Positions 43,965 through 55,257 of a DNA stretch of 64,000 bases are shown piece by piece. The stretch is from Aeromonas bivalvium. Its GTDB lineage: Bacteria > Pseudomonadota > Gammaproteobacteria > Enterobacterales > Aeromonadaceae. The notes beneath the pieces were generated by a model. It saw nothing but the letters and a program-made list of their open reading frames with translations, was not told where the DNA came from and did not search any database. Both the position numbers and the translations under genes were made by a program. Location of the stretch: NCBI RefSeq assembly GCF_000819765.1, contig NZ_CDBT01000008.1, positions 1-64,000 on the forward strand, written 5' to 3'. Within the stretch, counting starts at the first letter, position 1. Each line of letters starts with the position of its first letter.

Positions 43965-44510
43965 ATGACAGTCAGCGCGCAGAACCTGGTATGGATCGAC
44001 ATGGAGATGACGGGGCTGGACCCCGAACAGAACGTGGTTATCGAGATTGCCACCATCATCACCGACAAGGATCTGAACGTGCTGGCCGAGGGGCCTGTCA
44101 TCGCGATTCACCAGAGCGACGAAGAGTTGGCCAAGATGGATGAGTGGAACGTCAACACCCACACCAAGAGCGGTCTGGTGGCCCGGGTCAAGGCGAGCCA
44201 GCATGACGAGGCCAGGGCCGTGGCCGAAACCCTTGCCTTCATTCGCCAGTGGGTGCCGGAGCGTACCAGCCCATTGTGTGGCAACAGCATCGGCCAGGAT
44301 CGCCGTTTCATGGTCAAGCACATGGCACAGCTGGAAGCCTTCTTCCATTACCGCAACGTGGATGTCAGCACCATCAAGGAGCTGGTGCGCCGCTGGCAGC
44401 CGGAGTTGCTGGAGCAATTCAAGAAGAGCGGCTCCCACCAGGCGCTGGACGATATCCGCGAGTCCATCGCCGAGCTGCAGTTCTACCGCGCCCAGGTCTT
44501 CAAGATCTGA
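43965..44510 (+). CDS. orn: Oligoribonuclease
   Basis: A 181-aa DEDD-family 3'-5' exoribonuclease that finishes RNA decay by degrading 2-5-mers, including pGpG from c-di-GMP breakdown. [14 protein letters not shown] carries the D-x-E pair; [12 protein letters not shown] and [12 protein letters not shown] hold the later catalytic residues. The start at 43965 has GAGAGAG upstream. Two EAL phosphodiesterases in this window would feed it. Confidence 0.97.
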   Translation: MTVSAQNLVWIDMEMTGLDPEQNVVIEIATIITDKDLNVLAEGPVIAIHQSDEELAKMDEWNVNTHTKSGLVARVKASQHDEARAVAETLAFIRQWVPERTSPLCGNSIGQDRRFMVKHMAQLEAFFHYRNVDVSTIKELVRRWQPELLEQFKKSGSHQALDDIRESIAELQFYRAQVFKI

Positions 44511-44676
44511 GTCGGCTCCCTCGGGCTCTCGGGCGCATGGTGAGTCGAGACGAGTCAGGCCGCTCGCTCTGACAGGCGGAAGAGGGGGAAATAAGGGGCA
44601 CCCGGCACTATCGGTTGGGAAAATCGGCAGTTCGACCAGCTTTTAAGCGAACAGGCATTGCCAGACAAAAAAGCCC

Positions 44677-44704
44677 TTGCAATTGATCCCCCGGCTCTTA
44701 TAAT
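44677..44704 (+). promoter_or_regulatory. tRNA-Gly array promoter
   Basis: TTGCAA, a 16-nt spacer and a perfect TATAAT, followed by a GC-rich discriminator (CGGCTCCCG), 60 nt before the first tRNA. Confidence 0.75.
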
Positions 44705-44765
44705 TCGGCTCCCGTGTGGTAGCGCAAGCAACCAAATGCCGCACGATTTTTTTATCGATGATGTT

Positions 44766-44841
<76 letters not shown>

Positions 44842-44897
44842 ATATCGATGAAGAAGCAAAGAGTTAGGCAGATGCATCGGTGTAACGCCGAGATGAT

Positions 44898-44973
<76 letters not shown>

Positions 44974-45015
44974 AGCATATGCCCTTCTTGATGTACCCAA
45001 GTCAGTACCCATGTT

Positions 45016-45091
<76 letters not shown>

Positions 45092-45100
45092 ATAGATTTT

Positions 45101-45180
45101 GCCGGAGTAGCCAGGCCGGTAGAGCATGAATCGTGCTTGCCAAGGCCGGAGTCGAGAGTCTGAATCTCGTTTCCCCGCGT
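45101..45180 (+). pseudogene. Degenerate tRNA-Gly relic 1
   Basis: Recognisable tRNA-Gly remains (GTAGCCAGGCCGGTAGAGC, TGCTTGCCAAGGCC, ATCTCGTTTCCCCGC) with broken acceptor and anticodon stems and insertions, so it is not expected to fold. Confidence 0.75.
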
Positions 45181-45236
45181 CACTCCTGCGAAAGAATACC
45201 GTGTTTGCAGATGCATCGACCTCATGTCGAATCGAT

Positions 45237-45312
<76 letters not shown>

Positions 45313-45359
45313 AGCATCCGCAAAGACGTCAGCAGTACCTGTTTTTGGCACTATCCGTT

Positions 45360-45435
<76 letters not shown>

Positions 45436-45489
45436 CTCTTGCAAAAGAGAACCCTGTTTGCAGATGCATCGACCTCATGTCGAATCGAT

Positions 45490-45565
<76 letters not shown>

Positions 45566-45611
45566 AGCATCCGCAAGCCGTCAGTGATAGCTGTGATTAA
45601 CACCCTTCGTT

Positions 45612-45687
<76 letters not shown>

Positions 45688-45732
45688 ATCTCTCTTCATC
45701 GTTTGTTTACCCAAGCCCAGAATTTCAATACG

Positions 45733-45812
45733 ACCATCGTCAACTCGGTTGGTAGCGCACTGTCCGTGCTTGCCAAGGCCAGGGCCGCGAGTGCGAGTCT
45801 CGTTTTCCGCCT
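45733..45812 (+). pseudogene. Degenerate tRNA-Gly relic 2
   Basis: Contains CTCGGTTGGTAGCGCACTG, CGTGCTTGCCAAGGCC and CGAGTGCGAGTCTCGTTTTCC, clearly tRNA-Gly derived but with mispaired acceptor and anticodon stems. It shares the CGTGCTTGCCAAGGCC version of the anticodon arm with relic 1. Confidence 0.75.
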
Positions 45813-46120
45813 TCATCCCTCTTGCTGTCTGCCCCTCGGGCTGGTCATTTCTGCCCATCTCCCATCGTCTTCCTGTTTGAACCCTGCTCACCGCATCCCT
45901 GTGCGCACTCCCTGTGCACACCACTGCTGCAACCATCTCGCCGCCCGTTTCTCGAGCCGGGTCGTCGCCTCTGTGACAGGCATAAAATGTACCGTTTTGG
46001 TCCAGGATCCCCTTTGTTGTCGCTCCCCTTGATGCAACGCAAGGGATGGTTGGATCCTCGCAGGGGCGGTGCGCGGCGGCCCTATACTGGGGCAGAGTGA
46101 GGACAAGGGGAGCAGGAGCC
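45813..46120. other. Intergenic region after the tRNA array
   Basis: About 300 nt without a supported gene and with no clear intrinsic terminator for the tRNA transcript. Confidence 0.4.
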
Positions 46121-46576
46121 ATGAGCAGCAAGCAAATCAAGGATCTGTTGCGCTATCTCGGGGAGGTGCACCACAGGCTGGCGCTGGCCTATGGCCGCTT
46201 GAGTCGGGAAGTGGATGCCGAACGCAGTCGCATGTTGCTGATGTATCTGCGGGGGAGGGAAGATGCCGCCGCCGCCCACCTCGAGGAGTATGCCGAGCAG
46301 CTGGGGGAGGCCCAGGCCCTGACCTGGTTCGAGCTGGGCTTCGATGAGGAGCTGCTGCCCCTCATCACCGAGTTGACGCTGCCGGCCGGGGCGCAAGGGG
46401 ATGAGATAGTGGCCCTGGCCTGCGATCTGGAGAGGAGGCTGGTGGCCGAGCTGGACAGGCTGGCACGGGAGTGCCCAACCGAGGCCACCGCCGCTCTGCT
46501 GCGCAACCTGAGCGGGCTGGAGCAGGCCCGCCTGACCCGCCTGGTCCATGGCGCCCATCGACTCGATGACCTCTAG
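46121..46576 (+). CDS. Hypothetical helical protein (151 aa)
   Basis: MSSKQIKDLLRYLGEVHHRLALAY starts a protein that is helical throughout, rich in Leu, Glu and Arg, with regularly spaced His/Glu (LSREVDAERSRMLLMYL; DAAAAHLEEYAEQL), suggesting a four-helix bundle similar to ferritin-like proteins. I do not recognise the family. AGGAG precedes the ATG at 46121; the open frame extends to 46046 without a ribosome site. It stands alone between the tRNA array and a convergent glucokinase gene. Confidence 0.7.
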   Translation: MSSKQIKDLLRYLGEVHHRLALAYGRLSREVDAERSRMLLMYLRGREDAAAAHLEEYAEQLGEAQALTWFELGFDEELLPLITELTLPAGAQGDEIVALACDLERRLVAELDRLARECPTEATAALLRNLSGLEQARLTRLVHGAHRLDDL

Positions 46577-46627
46577 GGCAGGGCGGGCCCGCCATGGCAG
46601 AGGACGGTTTGAGCCTGGCGCCTCGCC

Positions 46628-47419
46628 TCAGTGGGTCTGCTTGGGGGCACCGCCCCGCTTTTTCCTGGTCCCCTGCTGCAATCTGATCTGTTCGGCGCCG
46701 TAGAGTGCGGCCCCGATGATCCCAGCCTGATTGAGGCTGGCGGCGGCGATAAGGGGGGCTCGGGTCGCTATCTTGTCCACGAATCTGTCGAGCTTGGCGG
46801 CGCAGCCCCCACCCAGGATGAAGAGATCGGGGGAGAACAGAAACTCGAGCCGGGCCAGATACTGATTGAAGCGCTTGCCCCATTTTCCCCAGGAGAGATC
46901 CTCGCGCTTGCGCGCCGCATCGGAGCAGTAGCGTTCGGCAACCATGCCCTCCAGCATCAGGTGACCCAGCTCGGTGTTGGGCAGCAGATGCCCCTCCACG
47001 AACAGGGCCGTGCCTATGCCGGTACCGACCGTCACCAGGATGACGACGCCGCCATGGCTCTGCCCGGCGCCGAAACGCATCTCGGCAAGACCGGCGGCAT
47101 CGGCGTCATTGAGCACGAAGCAGGGCAGGCCGGTCACCTCGCCAAACAGCCTGGCTGCATCCGTCTCTATCCAGCTCTTGTCGATGTTGGAGGCATTCTT
47201 GGCCACGCCATGATGTATGGTGGCGGGAAAGCCGCAGCCGATGGGGCCCTGCCACTGGAAGTGCTCGACCAGCTGCTTGAGGGCGTGGGCGATGGCCGCC
47301 GGGGTGGCGGGTTGCGGGGTCGGGATGCGGTGACGCTCGCCGATGAGCTCGCCGCTTTGCGTATCGACCAGGGCCCCCTTGATGCCCGAGCCTCCTATGT
47401 CCACACCCAATATCTGCAT
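46628..47419 (-). CDS. ppgK: Polyphosphate glucokinase (ROK family)
   Basis: A 263-aa ROK-fold sugar kinase. [14 protein letters not shown] is the phosphate loop, and [17 protein letters not shown] and [14 protein letters not shown] are segments shared with polyphosphate/ATP glucokinases of the Mycobacterium type rather than NagK/Mlc-type ROK proteins. It would phosphorylate glucose using polyphosphate, saving ATP. The lysine/arginine-rich tail [11 protein letters not shown] might contact the polyanion (inference). AAGGAT lies before the ATG at 47419. Confidence 0.85.
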   Translation of the reverse strand: MQILGVDIGGSGIKGALVDTQSGELIGERHRIPTPQPATPAAIAHALKQLVEHFQWQGPIGCGFPATIHHGVAKNASNIDKSWIETDAARLFGEVTGLPCFVLNDADAAGLAEMRFGAGQSHGGVVILVTVGTGIGTALFVEGHLLPNTELGHLMLEGMVAERYCSDAARKREDLSWGKWGKRFNQYLARLEFLFSPDLFILGGGCAAKLDRFVDKIATRAPLIAAASLNQAGIIGAALYGAEQIRLQQGTRKKRGGAPKQTH

Positions 47420-47502
47420 CTTTGTGATCCTTGTGATGATGGCGCCATCCAGGCGCGCTAAAGCATGGAAAATGTGCGCGAAAACAGCAAGGGGGCGGGC
47501 CT

Positions 47503-48630
47503 TCAAGCGTGATCCGGCAGACCCTTTTCGATGCAGCGGATAAGCAATCGGGTCTTGCGGTTCTCCCCCTGCTGGCGGGCAGCCAGGCTCGCCAATGCCC
47601 ACTCTATGTGCTCGGCCACCATGGGCAGGGCTTCTGGCAGGGCTGAACGCAGGGCACCGAAGACCGCCTCGTCGGCCGGACCGTTGCCAAGGGCCACCGC
47701 CAGGTTGCGGCGCCAGCGCTGATAGCCGATGCGGCGGATGGGGCTGCCCTCTGTGTGCTTGAGAAACTCGGGCTCCGACCAGCCCCAGAGATCCAGCAGC
47801 TTGGGGCTGTGCAGGTTGGGACGCGGGCGAAAATCGGGCTCCGGGCTGGCATCGGCGTAGCGGTTCCAAGGGCAGATGAGCTGGCAGTCGTCGCAGCCAT
47901 AGATGCGATTGCCGAGCAGGGGTCTGAGATCGATGGGGATGGGCTCGTCACTCTCTATGGTGAGGTAGGAGATGCAGCGTCGACCGTCCACCACATAGGG
48001 CGCGACTATGGCCCCCGTGGGGCAGATATTGATGCAGGCCACGCACTTGCCGCATTGCGCTTTCTCCACCGGCTGGTCCAGGGGGAGCGGCAGGCTGAGG
48101 AGCAGCTCGCCGAGGAAGAAGAAGGAGCCTGCGGACTCATTGATCAGGAGTGAGTGTTTGCCAACCCAGCCAAGCCCTGCCTTGGCGGCGAGAGGACGCT
48201 CCAGCACGGGGGCCGAATCGACGAAGGGGCGCCAGCCCAGGGCCTCGCAGCGGGCCTCGATGCGCTCGCCGAGCGCCTTGAGGCGGGCGCGCAGCAGCTT
48301 GTGATAGTCGCGGCCAAGGGCATAACGGCTGATGTAGCCCAGGCTGGGGTCGCGCAGGGTGGCGGCGAAGCCCGCTTCGAACGGGAGGTAGTTCATCCGC
48401 ACCGACAGCACCCGCAGGGTGCCGGGCAGCAGTTCGTGGGGGCGGGCGCGCATCATGCCGTGGCGGGCCATGTAATCCATGGAGCCGTGATAGCCCGCAT
48501 CGAGCCAGGCCTGCAATCTGGGCTCTTCCAGGCTCAGATCCGTGTCCGTGATGCCGGCCTGGTCAAATCCTAGCTCGCGTGCCCAGAGCTTGATATCGTG
48601 GGCCAGTTTGTCGAAATCGGGAGCCGTCAT
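47503..48630 (-). CDS. queG: Epoxyqueuosine reductase
   Basis: A 375-aa cobalamin-dependent iron-sulfur enzyme for the last step of queuosine synthesis in tRNA. Two 4Fe-4S clusters are visible: [16 protein letters not shown] (near residue 190) and [11 protein letters not shown] (near 245). A HEAT-like C-terminal region binds tRNA. I chose the ATG at 48630 (MTAPDFDKL). Its start codon overlaps the divergent nnr start. Confidence 0.96.
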   Translation of the reverse strand: MTAPDFDKLAHDIKLWARELGFDQAGITDTDLSLEEPRLQAWLDAGYHGSMDYMARHGMMRARPHELLPGTLRVLSVRMNYLPFEAGFAATLRDPSLGYISRYALGRDYHKLLRARLKALGERIEARCEALGWRPFVDSAPVLERPLAAKAGLGWVGKHSLLINESAGSFFFLGELLLSLPLPLDQPVEKAQCGKCVACINICPTGAIVAPYVVDGRRCISYLTIESDEPIPIDLRPLLGNRIYGCDDCQLICPWNRYADASPEPDFRPRPNLHSPKLLDLWGWSEPEFLKHTEGSPIRRIGYQRWRRNLAVALGNGPADEAVFGALRSALPEALPMVAEHIEWALASLAARQQGENRKTRLLIRCIEKGLPDHA

Positions 48631-50236
48631 GATGCAGATCAACAGGAAAGGTGCGGGCAGTTTACCACAGCTTCGCACCGAACCGAGCCATCCTGGCGCG
48701 GCGCTGCCCGAGGCGCTGTGGCGAACCGATCAGATCCGCCGGGCCGAGGTCGAGCTGGCGGGCGCCGCGGGCATCAGCCTCCATGACCTGATGGAGCGAG
48801 CCGGGAGCGCGTTGTTTGACCATGCCAGACGATACTGGCCCGAGGCGCGCCACTGGTGGATCTTCACCGGCCCCGGCAACAATGGCGGCGATGGCTTCGT
48901 GCTGGCGCGCCTGGCTCTGGCCGCCGGTCTCTCGGTACGGGTCATCGCCGCCCGTGATCCCTCGGCTCTCAAGGGGGAGGCCCACAGCGCCGCCGCCTTT
49001 GCTGCGGCGGGTGGGGTAGTGGAGCGGTTCGCCGACGACCACAGGATCCCGGCCGGGACGAGCCCCGGGCCTGATCTGGTGATAGATGCCCTGCTTGGCA
49101 GCGGCACTCACAGGCCGCTCTCCCCGGCCATGACAGAGATTGTCGCAGCCATCAATGCCTTGCCCGCCCCAGTGCTGGCGGTGGATCTCCCCTCAGGCCT
49201 GGATGGCGATACGGGTCAGGTCCTGGGGGCCGTGGTGCAGGCGACCCGCACCCTCTGCCTGGTCGGCCTTAAGCAGGGGCTGCTGACGGGGCAGGGGCCC
49301 AGCTGGTGCGGCGAGCTGGACCTGCACCCCCTCGGCCTGGCGTTGGCGGATTGGCAGGCTCCTGCCGCCCGGCGCATCGATTACCCCGGCCTGGCGCCCC
49401 TGCTCACCCCCCGCCCCCGCAGCGCCCACAAGGGGCATCATGGTCGGGTGCTGCTGGTTGGGGGCAATCAGGGGATGGGGGGCGCCATACTGCTCGCGGC
49501 CATGGCCTGCCTGCGCTCGGGGGCCGGCCTGGTGCGGCTGTGCCAGCATCCGGCCAATCCCGCCGCCAGCCTGACTCAGCCAGAGCTGATGGGCCTGCCG
49601 GCGTCGGTACTCCTGTCTGCGGCCTCAGGTGAGGCATGCCATCCCCTGGCGCCCGCCTGGGAATCGGTGCGGGTACTGGGGCCGGGATTGGGGAGAGACG
49701 AGTGGGCGCGTCCCCTGTTCGAGGCGGCCTTGTGCCGGGATCTGCCTCTGGTATTGGATGCCGATGGGCTGAATTGGCTGGCGCAAGGGCCTCGCCATCA
49801 GGATAATTGGGTGCTCACGCCTCATCCCGCCGAGGCGGCGCGCCTGCTGGGGTGCAGCGTGGCCGAGGTGGAGGCCGATCGCTTCGCCGCTGTGGTGTCC
49901 CTGCAAGCACGCTACGGCGGCGTCGTGCTGCTCAAGGGGGCGGGAACCCTGATCGCGGACGGCCAGCAGATCTGGCTCTGCCACGAGGGCAACCCGGGCA
50001 TGGCGGGGGGCGGCATGGGCGACCTGTTATCTGGTATAATCGCCGCCCTTTTGGCCCAGGGGCTGGGGGCGCGCGACGCGGCCTGCCTGGGGGCCGTCAT
50101 TCATGGGGAAGCTGCCGATCTGGCGGCGGCAGAAGGGGAGAGAGGCATGCTGGCATCGGACCTGTTGCCATGGATCCGCCTTCTGGCCAACCCCGATACT
50201 CCTGACAGATTAAGAAGACGATGGCAAAACAGTTGA
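48629..50236 (+). CDS. nnr: Bifunctional NAD(P)H-hydrate epimerase/dehydratase
   Basis: A 535-aa two-domain metabolite-repair enzyme. The N-terminal YjeF_N epimerase (about 20-225) has [16 protein letters not shown] and [12 protein letters not shown]. The C-terminal ribokinase-like dehydratase has [23 protein letters not shown] and the nucleotide-binding [16 protein letters not shown]. It repairs hydrated NAD(P)H. ATG at 48629 follows GGGAG; a second ATG is adjacent. It overlaps tsaE by 16 nt. Confidence 0.95.
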   Translation: MMQINRKGAGSLPQLRTEPSHPGAALPEALWRTDQIRRAEVELAGAAGISLHDLMERAGSALFDHARRYWPEARHWWIFTGPGNNGGDGFVLARLALAAGLSVRVIAARDPSALKGEAHSAAAFAAAGGVVERFADDHRIPAGTSPGPDLVIDALLGSGTHRPLSPAMTEIVAAINALPAPVLAVDLPSGLDGDTGQVLGAVVQATRTLCLVGLKQGLLTGQGPSWCGELDLHPLGLALADWQAPAARRIDYPGLAPLLTPRPRSAHKGHHGRVLLVGGNQGMGGAILLAAMACLRSGAGLVRLCQHPANPAASLTQPELMGLPASVLLSAASGEACHPLAPAWESVRVLGPGLGRDEWARPLFEAALCRDLPLVLDADGLNWLAQGPRHQDNWVLTPHPAEAARLLGCSVAEVEADRFAAVVSLQARYGGVVLLKGAGTLIADGQQIWLCHEGNPGMAGGGMGDLLSGIIAALLAQGLGARDAACLGAVIHGEAADLAAAEGERGMLASDLLPWIRLLANPDTPDRLRRRWQNS

Positions 50237-50694
50237 TGATAAGGCTGCCGGACGAGGCAGCGACCGTAGCCCTGGGTGGCCAGTTGGCCCAGGTCAGCGA
50301 GCAGGCGACCACAGTGTTTCTGCACGGCACCCTGGGGGCGGGCAAGACCACCCTCACCCGTGGCTGGGTGCAGGGACTCGGCCATTCAGGCAAGGTAAAG
50401 AGTCCGACCTATACACTGGTCGAACCCTATGAACTGGGCGCCTGGCAGGTCTATCACTTTGATTTGTATCGGCTGGCTGATCCAGAGGAGCTGGAATTCA
50501 TGGGGATCCGTGACTACTTCGGACCCCATACCCTCTGTCTGGTGGAGTGGTCACAGAAGGGAGAGGGCTGGCTGCCCGCCCCGGATCTCGAGATAACCCT
50601 GACCTATGTAGACATGCAGCGCGAGGCCCTGCTGGTGGCCCGCACTGCGATCGGCGAAGCCATTCTGGAACGGTTGCAACCCAAGTGCGTCTAA
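50221..50694 (+). CDS. tsaE: tRNA threonylcarbamoyladenosine biosynthesis ATPase
   Basis: A 157-aa P-loop protein of the TsaBDE complex that makes t6A37 in tRNA. Walker A is [15 protein letters not shown], followed by [11 protein letters not shown] and the FDLYRL and LVEWSQKGE segments typical of YjeE/TsaE. It overlaps nnr and amiB at both ends, so the three are translationally linked. Confidence 0.96.
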   Translation: MAKQLMIRLPDEAATVALGGQLAQVSEQATTVFLHGTLGAGKTTLTRGWVQGLGHSGKVKSPTYTLVEPYELGAWQVYHFDLYRLADPEELEFMGIRDYFGPHTLCLVEWSQKGEGWLPAPDLEITLTYVDMQREALLVARTAIGEAILERLQPKCV

Positions 50695-52157
50695 TAATTT
50701 CCTTGTTGTTTACTCTGTTGGCCTTGCCCGTCTGGGCCAATCAGCTCAAGAGCGTGCGGATCTGGCCCTCTCCCGACAACACCCGGGTGGTGCTGGATCT
50801 CGCCAGCTCGCCCCAGTTCAACTACTTCACCCTGACGGGCCCGGACCGGCTGGTCATCGACCTCAAGGGGGCCAGCAATGGCACCAATCTGGCGCGGGTC
50901 GAGAACAAGAGCGAGCTGGTGCGAAAAATCCGCGAGAGCACCCCGGTGGACAAGGGGGGCCTGCGCCTGGTGCTGGATCTCAAGTCCGCCATCAAGCCGG
51001 TGGTGTTTCCTTTGGCACCAGCCGGCCCCTATGGCCACCGGCTGGTGATCGATCTCCCCTACGAGGAGAGCACCGCCAGGCACGCGGCGCCGCCGCCCGC
51101 AGCCCCAGGCAGCAAGGTGATCATCACCATCGATGCCGGCCATGGCGGCGAGGATCCGGGCTCCATAGGCCCACGGAAAACCTATGAGAAACGGGTGACC
51201 CTGGCGGTCTCCCAGAAGCTGGCCGCGCTCATCAACCGTGAGCCCGGGATGCAGGCGGTGATGACCCGCCGGGGCGACTACTTCGTCGACCTCAACAAGC
51301 GCTCGGAGATTGCCCGCAAATCCAAGGCGGATCTGCTGGTCTCCGTGCACGCGGACAGTTTCCACAACTCGCGTCCGCGGGGCGCCTCGGTCTGGGTGCT
51401 CTCCACCAACCGCGCCAATCGCGAGATGGGCAGCTGGCTGGAGAAGCAGGAGAAGCAGGGCGAGCTGCTCGGCGGCGTCGGCAAGGTGATCGCCGAATCG
51501 GATCCCAACCCCTATCTGGCGCGCACCTTCCTGGATCTCTCCATGGACAAGTCCCGTGCCGAGGGATATGACGTCAGCCGCCAGATCCTCAAGGAGATGG
51601 GACGGGTTGCCCGCCTGCACAAGTCGGCCCCCGAGCACGCCAGTCTGGCGGTGCTCAAGGCGCCGGACATCCCCTCTGTGCTGGTGGAGACGGGCTTCAT
51701 CTCCAACCACGAAGAGGAGAAGCTGCTGGCCAGCACCGCCTATCAGAACAAGCTGGCCCAGGCCATCTTCCAGGGCATTCGCAACTACTACCGGGCGCAT
51801 CCCACCAAGGGCCCCATCATGGCGGGCAAGGTGAGCAGCTCCCCGACCCGCACGGTGCAGCGCCCCGTCAGCCAGGTGGCACCGGCCAGCCAGTCGGCGC
51901 GCGCCGCCGCCCCCGTGGTGGGCGTGGCCAGTGCTTCCGGGGCCGGGATCATCAAGCCGGTGGCCAGCCTGCCCGGCAATGGTGCGCTGAGCACCATCGA
52001 CAAGCAGCGCAGCATCCGGCACGTGGTGAAGCGCGGTGAGAGCCTGTCGCGCCTGGCCGAGCGCCACGGCATCCCCATGTCCCGACTGGCGAAATACAAC
52101 AATCTGAAATCCAACGAGATCCAGATTGGTCAGGTGCTTTATATCCCCAGAGGATAA
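50685..52157 (+). CDS. amiB: N-acetylmuramoyl-L-alanine amidase
   Basis: A 490-aa periplasmic cell-wall hydrolase for daughter-cell separation. Signal peptide ([17 protein letters not shown]), AMIN septal-targeting domain (about 20-130), Amidase_3 catalytic domain with [18 protein letters not shown] and VETGFISN zinc and catalytic residues, an Ala/Pro/Val-rich linker, and one C-terminal LysM ([16 protein letters not shown]). GTG start at 50685 overlaps tsaE by 10 nt. Activation by EnvC is known for E. coli AmiB. Confidence 0.95.
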   Translation: MRLIISLLFTLLALPVWANQLKSVRIWPSPDNTRVVLDLASSPQFNYFTLTGPDRLVIDLKGASNGTNLARVENKSELVRKIRESTPVDKGGLRLVLDLKSAIKPVVFPLAPAGPYGHRLVIDLPYEESTARHAAPPPAAPGSKVIITIDAGHGGEDPGSIGPRKTYEKRVTLAVSQKLAALINREPGMQAVMTRRGDYFVDLNKRSEIARKSKADLLVSVHADSFHNSRPRGASVWVLSTNRANREMGSWLEKQEKQGELLGGVGKVIAESDPNPYLARTFLDLSMDKSRAEGYDVSRQILKEMGRVARLHKSAPEHASLAVLKAPDIPSVLVETGFISNHEEEKLLASTAYQNKLAQAIFQGIRNYYRAHPTKGPIMAGKVSSSPTRTVQRPVSQVAPASQSARAAAPVVGVASASGAGIIKPVASLPGNGALSTIDKQRSIRHVVKRGESLSRLAERHGIPMSRLAKYNNLKSNEIQIGQVLYIPRG

Positions 52158-52256
52158 GGGATGACGAGCCGTATCTTGCCGCCGGCAAGGTGGCGGTATG
52201 GCTCCCCTTTCTGGAGGACACCCGCGCCCCCCAAGGTCAATCATCAGGAGTAAGCG

Positions 52257-54161
52257 ATGCCGATCCGTATTTTACCTCCTATTCTTGCCAACCAGATTGC
52301 CGCAGGCGAGGTCGTGGAGCGCCCCTCCTCCGTGGTGAAGGAGCTGGTGGAGAACAGCCTGGATGCGGGGGCGAACCGGATCGAGATCGACATCGACAAG
52401 GGGGGCGCCAAGCTGATCCGCATCCGTGACAACGGCTGCGGCGTGGCGCAAGACGAACTGGTGCTGGCACTGTCGCGCCACGCCACGTCCAAGGTGGCGA
52501 CCCTGGATGATCTGGAGGGCATCAACAGCCTGGGCTTTCGTGGCGAGGCGCTCGCCTCCATCAGCTCCGTCTCCCGGCTCACCTTCACTTCCCGCACCCA
52601 GGCGCAGTCAGAGGCCTGGCAGGCGCAGGCAGAGGGGAGGGAGATGGATGTCACCATCAAGCCGGCGGCCCATCCGGTCGGGACCACGGTCGAGGTGGTG
52701 GATCTCTTCTTCAACACCCCGGCGCGGCGCAAGTTCATGCGCAGCGAAAAGACCGAGTTTGCCCATATCGACGAGCTGGTGCGCCGCATCGCCCTGTCGC
52801 GCTTCGATGTCACCCTGCTGCTGCGCCACAACGACAAGCTGGTGCGCCAGTATCGTGCCGCCAGCACGATAGCGGAGCAGGAGCGCCGTCTCGCCGCCGT
52901 GTGTGGCAGCCCCTTCATGCATCATGCGCTGGCCATCGAGAGCGAGCACAGCGACGTGCGACTGCGGGGCTGGCTGGCGACCCCGGCCGGGGCCAGGCCC
53001 CAGAACGATCTGCAGTACACCTATGTCAACGGCCGCATGATGCGCGACAAGCTGATCAATCATGCCATCCGCCAGGCCTATGACGAGCTGCTGCCCGCCG
53101 GCAGCCACGCGGCCTATGTGCTCTACATAGAGCTGGATCCCCGCCAGGTGGATGTCAACGTCCATCCGGCCAAGCATGAGGTGCGTTTCCATCAGGCGCG
53201 GCTCATCCACGATTTCATCTACCAGGCGCTCTTTGCCGCCCTGCATCGGGCCAGGGAAGAGGCCCCCCTGGCCATGAGCGAGGTGACCCTGCCGGTGGCC
53301 GAGCCGCCCGAGTACCCTGGCCAGACTCCGCGCGCCGACTGGTACGGCGCCGAGCATGGCTATCGTGCCCCCGCCGCCGTGCGCGAGGAGGGGGCCGGTG
53401 AACGGGGGGGAGCCTCTGCCGGCGGGGGCGGCGCGGACAGGGCGGGGCAAGCGGCGCACGCGCACGGGGCCATCACGGGCCATGGCGTCGGTTTGGCCGA
53501 GGCCCCGAGCCGGGAGGCGCTGCGGGGCATGCAGGCCCTGCTCACCACGATGCCCAAATCCGGGGAGGTTGGCCCGGTCAGGGACGAGCCCCAGGGCGGG
53601 CAAGTGGCCCGGGCACTCTCTCTGGTCGAGGGGCGCTACCTGCTGCTGGAGCAAGGGGGGCGGCTAGCCCTGCTGCGGCTGGTGGCGGCGGAGCGCCGAC
53701 TGCTGCGGCACTGGCTGCAAGATGGCTGGGGGCAGGGGCTCGCGGCCCAGCCCCTGCTGCTGCCCGTCTCCTTCAAGCTGGCCAAATCCCAGCAGCAGGT
53801 GGCCAACGAGCAGGAAATCTTGCTCAAACGGCTGGGACTGGAGTTGAAAAGCGGGGGGCGCGACACCATGATCCTGACTCGGGTGCCCGCCTTGCTGCGC
53901 CAGACCGACCTGGCCCGGCTGCTGCCCGAGTTGTTGCAGCTGGTGGACGGGCTCGGGGCGGCCGACGACCAGGAGCAGGCCCAGGTGCTCTGCCAGTGGC
54001 TGGTGGAGCAAGGGCTGGCCGCAGACAAACAATATGATTTTGCCAGTGCCAACCGCCTGCTGGGGGAGCTGGCCCATCTGCCCGGGGAGCCCTTCGCCGA
54101 CAGGCGGCTGCTGCGCCCCCTGTCCCTGGCTGCCACCCTGGCCGAATTTGATGGCGAGTGA
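52257..54161 (+). CDS. mutL: DNA mismatch repair protein MutL
   Basis: A 634-aa GHKL ATPase linking MutS to downstream nicking. ATPase motifs: ENSLDAGAN, RDNGCGV and GFRGEALASIS. The N-terminal part (1-335) is conserved; a Gly/Ala-rich linker (about 370-440) precedes the dimerisation domain. The endonuclease motif DQHA-x2-E-x4-E is absent, so this is an E. coli-type MutL expected to act with MutH. AGGAG upstream of ATG. Confidence 0.97.
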   Translation: MPIRILPPILANQIAAGEVVERPSSVVKELVENSLDAGANRIEIDIDKGGAKLIRIRDNGCGVAQDELVLALSRHATSKVATLDDLEGINSLGFRGEALASISSVSRLTFTSRTQAQSEAWQAQAEGREMDVTIKPAAHPVGTTVEVVDLFFNTPARRKFMRSEKTEFAHIDELVRRIALSRFDVTLLLRHNDKLVRQYRAASTIAEQERRLAAVCGSPFMHHALAIESEHSDVRLRGWLATPAGARPQNDLQYTYVNGRMMRDKLINHAIRQAYDELLPAGSHAAYVLYIELDPRQVDVNVHPAKHEVRFHQARLIHDFIYQALFAALHRAREEAPLAMSEVTLPVAEPPEYPGQTPRADWYGAEHGYRAPAAVREEGAGERGGASAGGGGADRAGQAAHAHGAITGHGVGLAEAPSREALRGMQALLTTMPKSGEVGPVRDEPQGGQVARALSLVEGRYLLLEQGGRLALLRLVAAERRLLRHWLQDGWGQGLAAQPLLLPVSFKLAKSQQQVANEQEILLKRLGLELKSGGRDTMILTRVPALLRQTDLARLLPELLQLVDGLGAADDQEQAQVLCQWLVEQGLAADKQYDFASANRLLGELAHLPGEPFADRRLLRPLSLAATLAEFDGE

Positions 54162-54257
54162 GAACGCGCCCGGTATCCCCACCCAAGGGCGGGGAGTGAT
54201 GCCGGGGCCCGCCTGCCAAGACGACCCTGTATTTTGCTCTGTGAGAGGAAGCTGAAC

Positions 54258-55184
54258 GTGAGCGAGTTGCCGAGCGCGATTTTTTTGATGGGGCCTACCG
54301 CCTCCGGCAAGACGGATCTCGCCATCGAACTGTGTCAGGCCTTGCCCTGCGACATCATCAGCGTGGATTCCGCCCTCATCTATCGCGGCATGGATATCGG
54401 CACCGCCAAGCCCAGCGCCGATGAGCTCAGGCTCGCCCCCCATCGCCTGATCGACATCCTGGATCCCGCCCTGAGCTATTCGGCGGCAGACTTTTGTCGC
54501 GACGCCTTGCGTGAAATGGCCGAGATAGCCGGTCGTGGCCGCATCCCGCTGCTGGTGGGCGGGACCATGCTCTATTTCAAGGCGCTGCTGGAGGGGCTCT
54601 CCCCCCTGCCGTCCGCCGATCCGGCCATCCGCGCCGAGATTGAGGCCGAGGCCCAGCGTATCGGCTGGCAGGCGCTGCACGACGAACTGGTGCGCATCGA
54701 CCCCGTGGCCGGTGCCCGCATCCACCCCAATGATCCCCAGCGCCTGAGCAGGGCACTCGAGGTCTATCGCATCAGCGGCAAGACCCTCACCGATCTGACC
54801 CGGGTGCAGGGGGAGGGGCTGCCTTATCGGGTGCATCAGTTTGCCATCGCCCCTGCCGATCGGAGCCTGCTTCATGAGCGCATCGAGCGGCGCTTCGATC
54901 TCATGCTGGCACAGGGGTTCGAAGAGGAGGTCAGGGCCTTGCGCGCCCGGGGCGATCTCACCCCCGACCTACCCTCTATCCGCTGCGTTGGCTACCGCCA
55001 AATGTGGGACTACCTGGCCGGGGAACTGGAGTATGATGAGATGCGTTATCGTGGCATCGTTGCCACTCGTCAGCTTGCTAAACGGCAGATGACCTGGTTG
55101 CGGGGCTGGCCTGATGTCACCTGGTTGGGATCTGGTGAGTCTGACAACCTCGCCAGGGTCGTCGCCAGCGCTGGTGCGGCTTGA
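54258..55184 (+). CDS. miaA: tRNA dimethylallyltransferase
   Basis: A 308-aa enzyme adding an isoprenyl group to A37 of tRNAs reading UNN codons. P-loop [45 protein letters not shown] and [12 protein letters not shown] are diagnostic. I chose the GTG at 54258 (V-SELPSAIF), preceded by AGGAAG. hfq follows 73 nt later as in E. coli; a TATAAT at 55194-55199 may be part of an hfq promoter. Confidence 0.96.
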   Translation: MSELPSAIFLMGPTASGKTDLAIELCQALPCDIISVDSALIYRGMDIGTAKPSADELRLAPHRLIDILDPALSYSAADFCRDALREMAEIAGRGRIPLLVGGTMLYFKALLEGLSPLPSADPAIRAEIEAEAQRIGWQALHDELVRIDPVAGARIHPNDPQRLSRALEVYRISGKTLTDLTRVQGEGLPYRVHQFAIAPADRSLLHERIERRFDLMLAQGFEEEVRALRARGDLTPDLPSIRCVGYRQMWDYLAGELEYDEMRYRGIVATRQLAKRQMTWLRGWPDVTWLGSGESDNLARVVASAGAA

Positions 55185-55257
55185 CACTCCCTGTATAATC
55201 AGGTTGTTATAGTGATATCCGGTGTTTAAAAACTACAAACTATAAGGAAAAAAGAAG

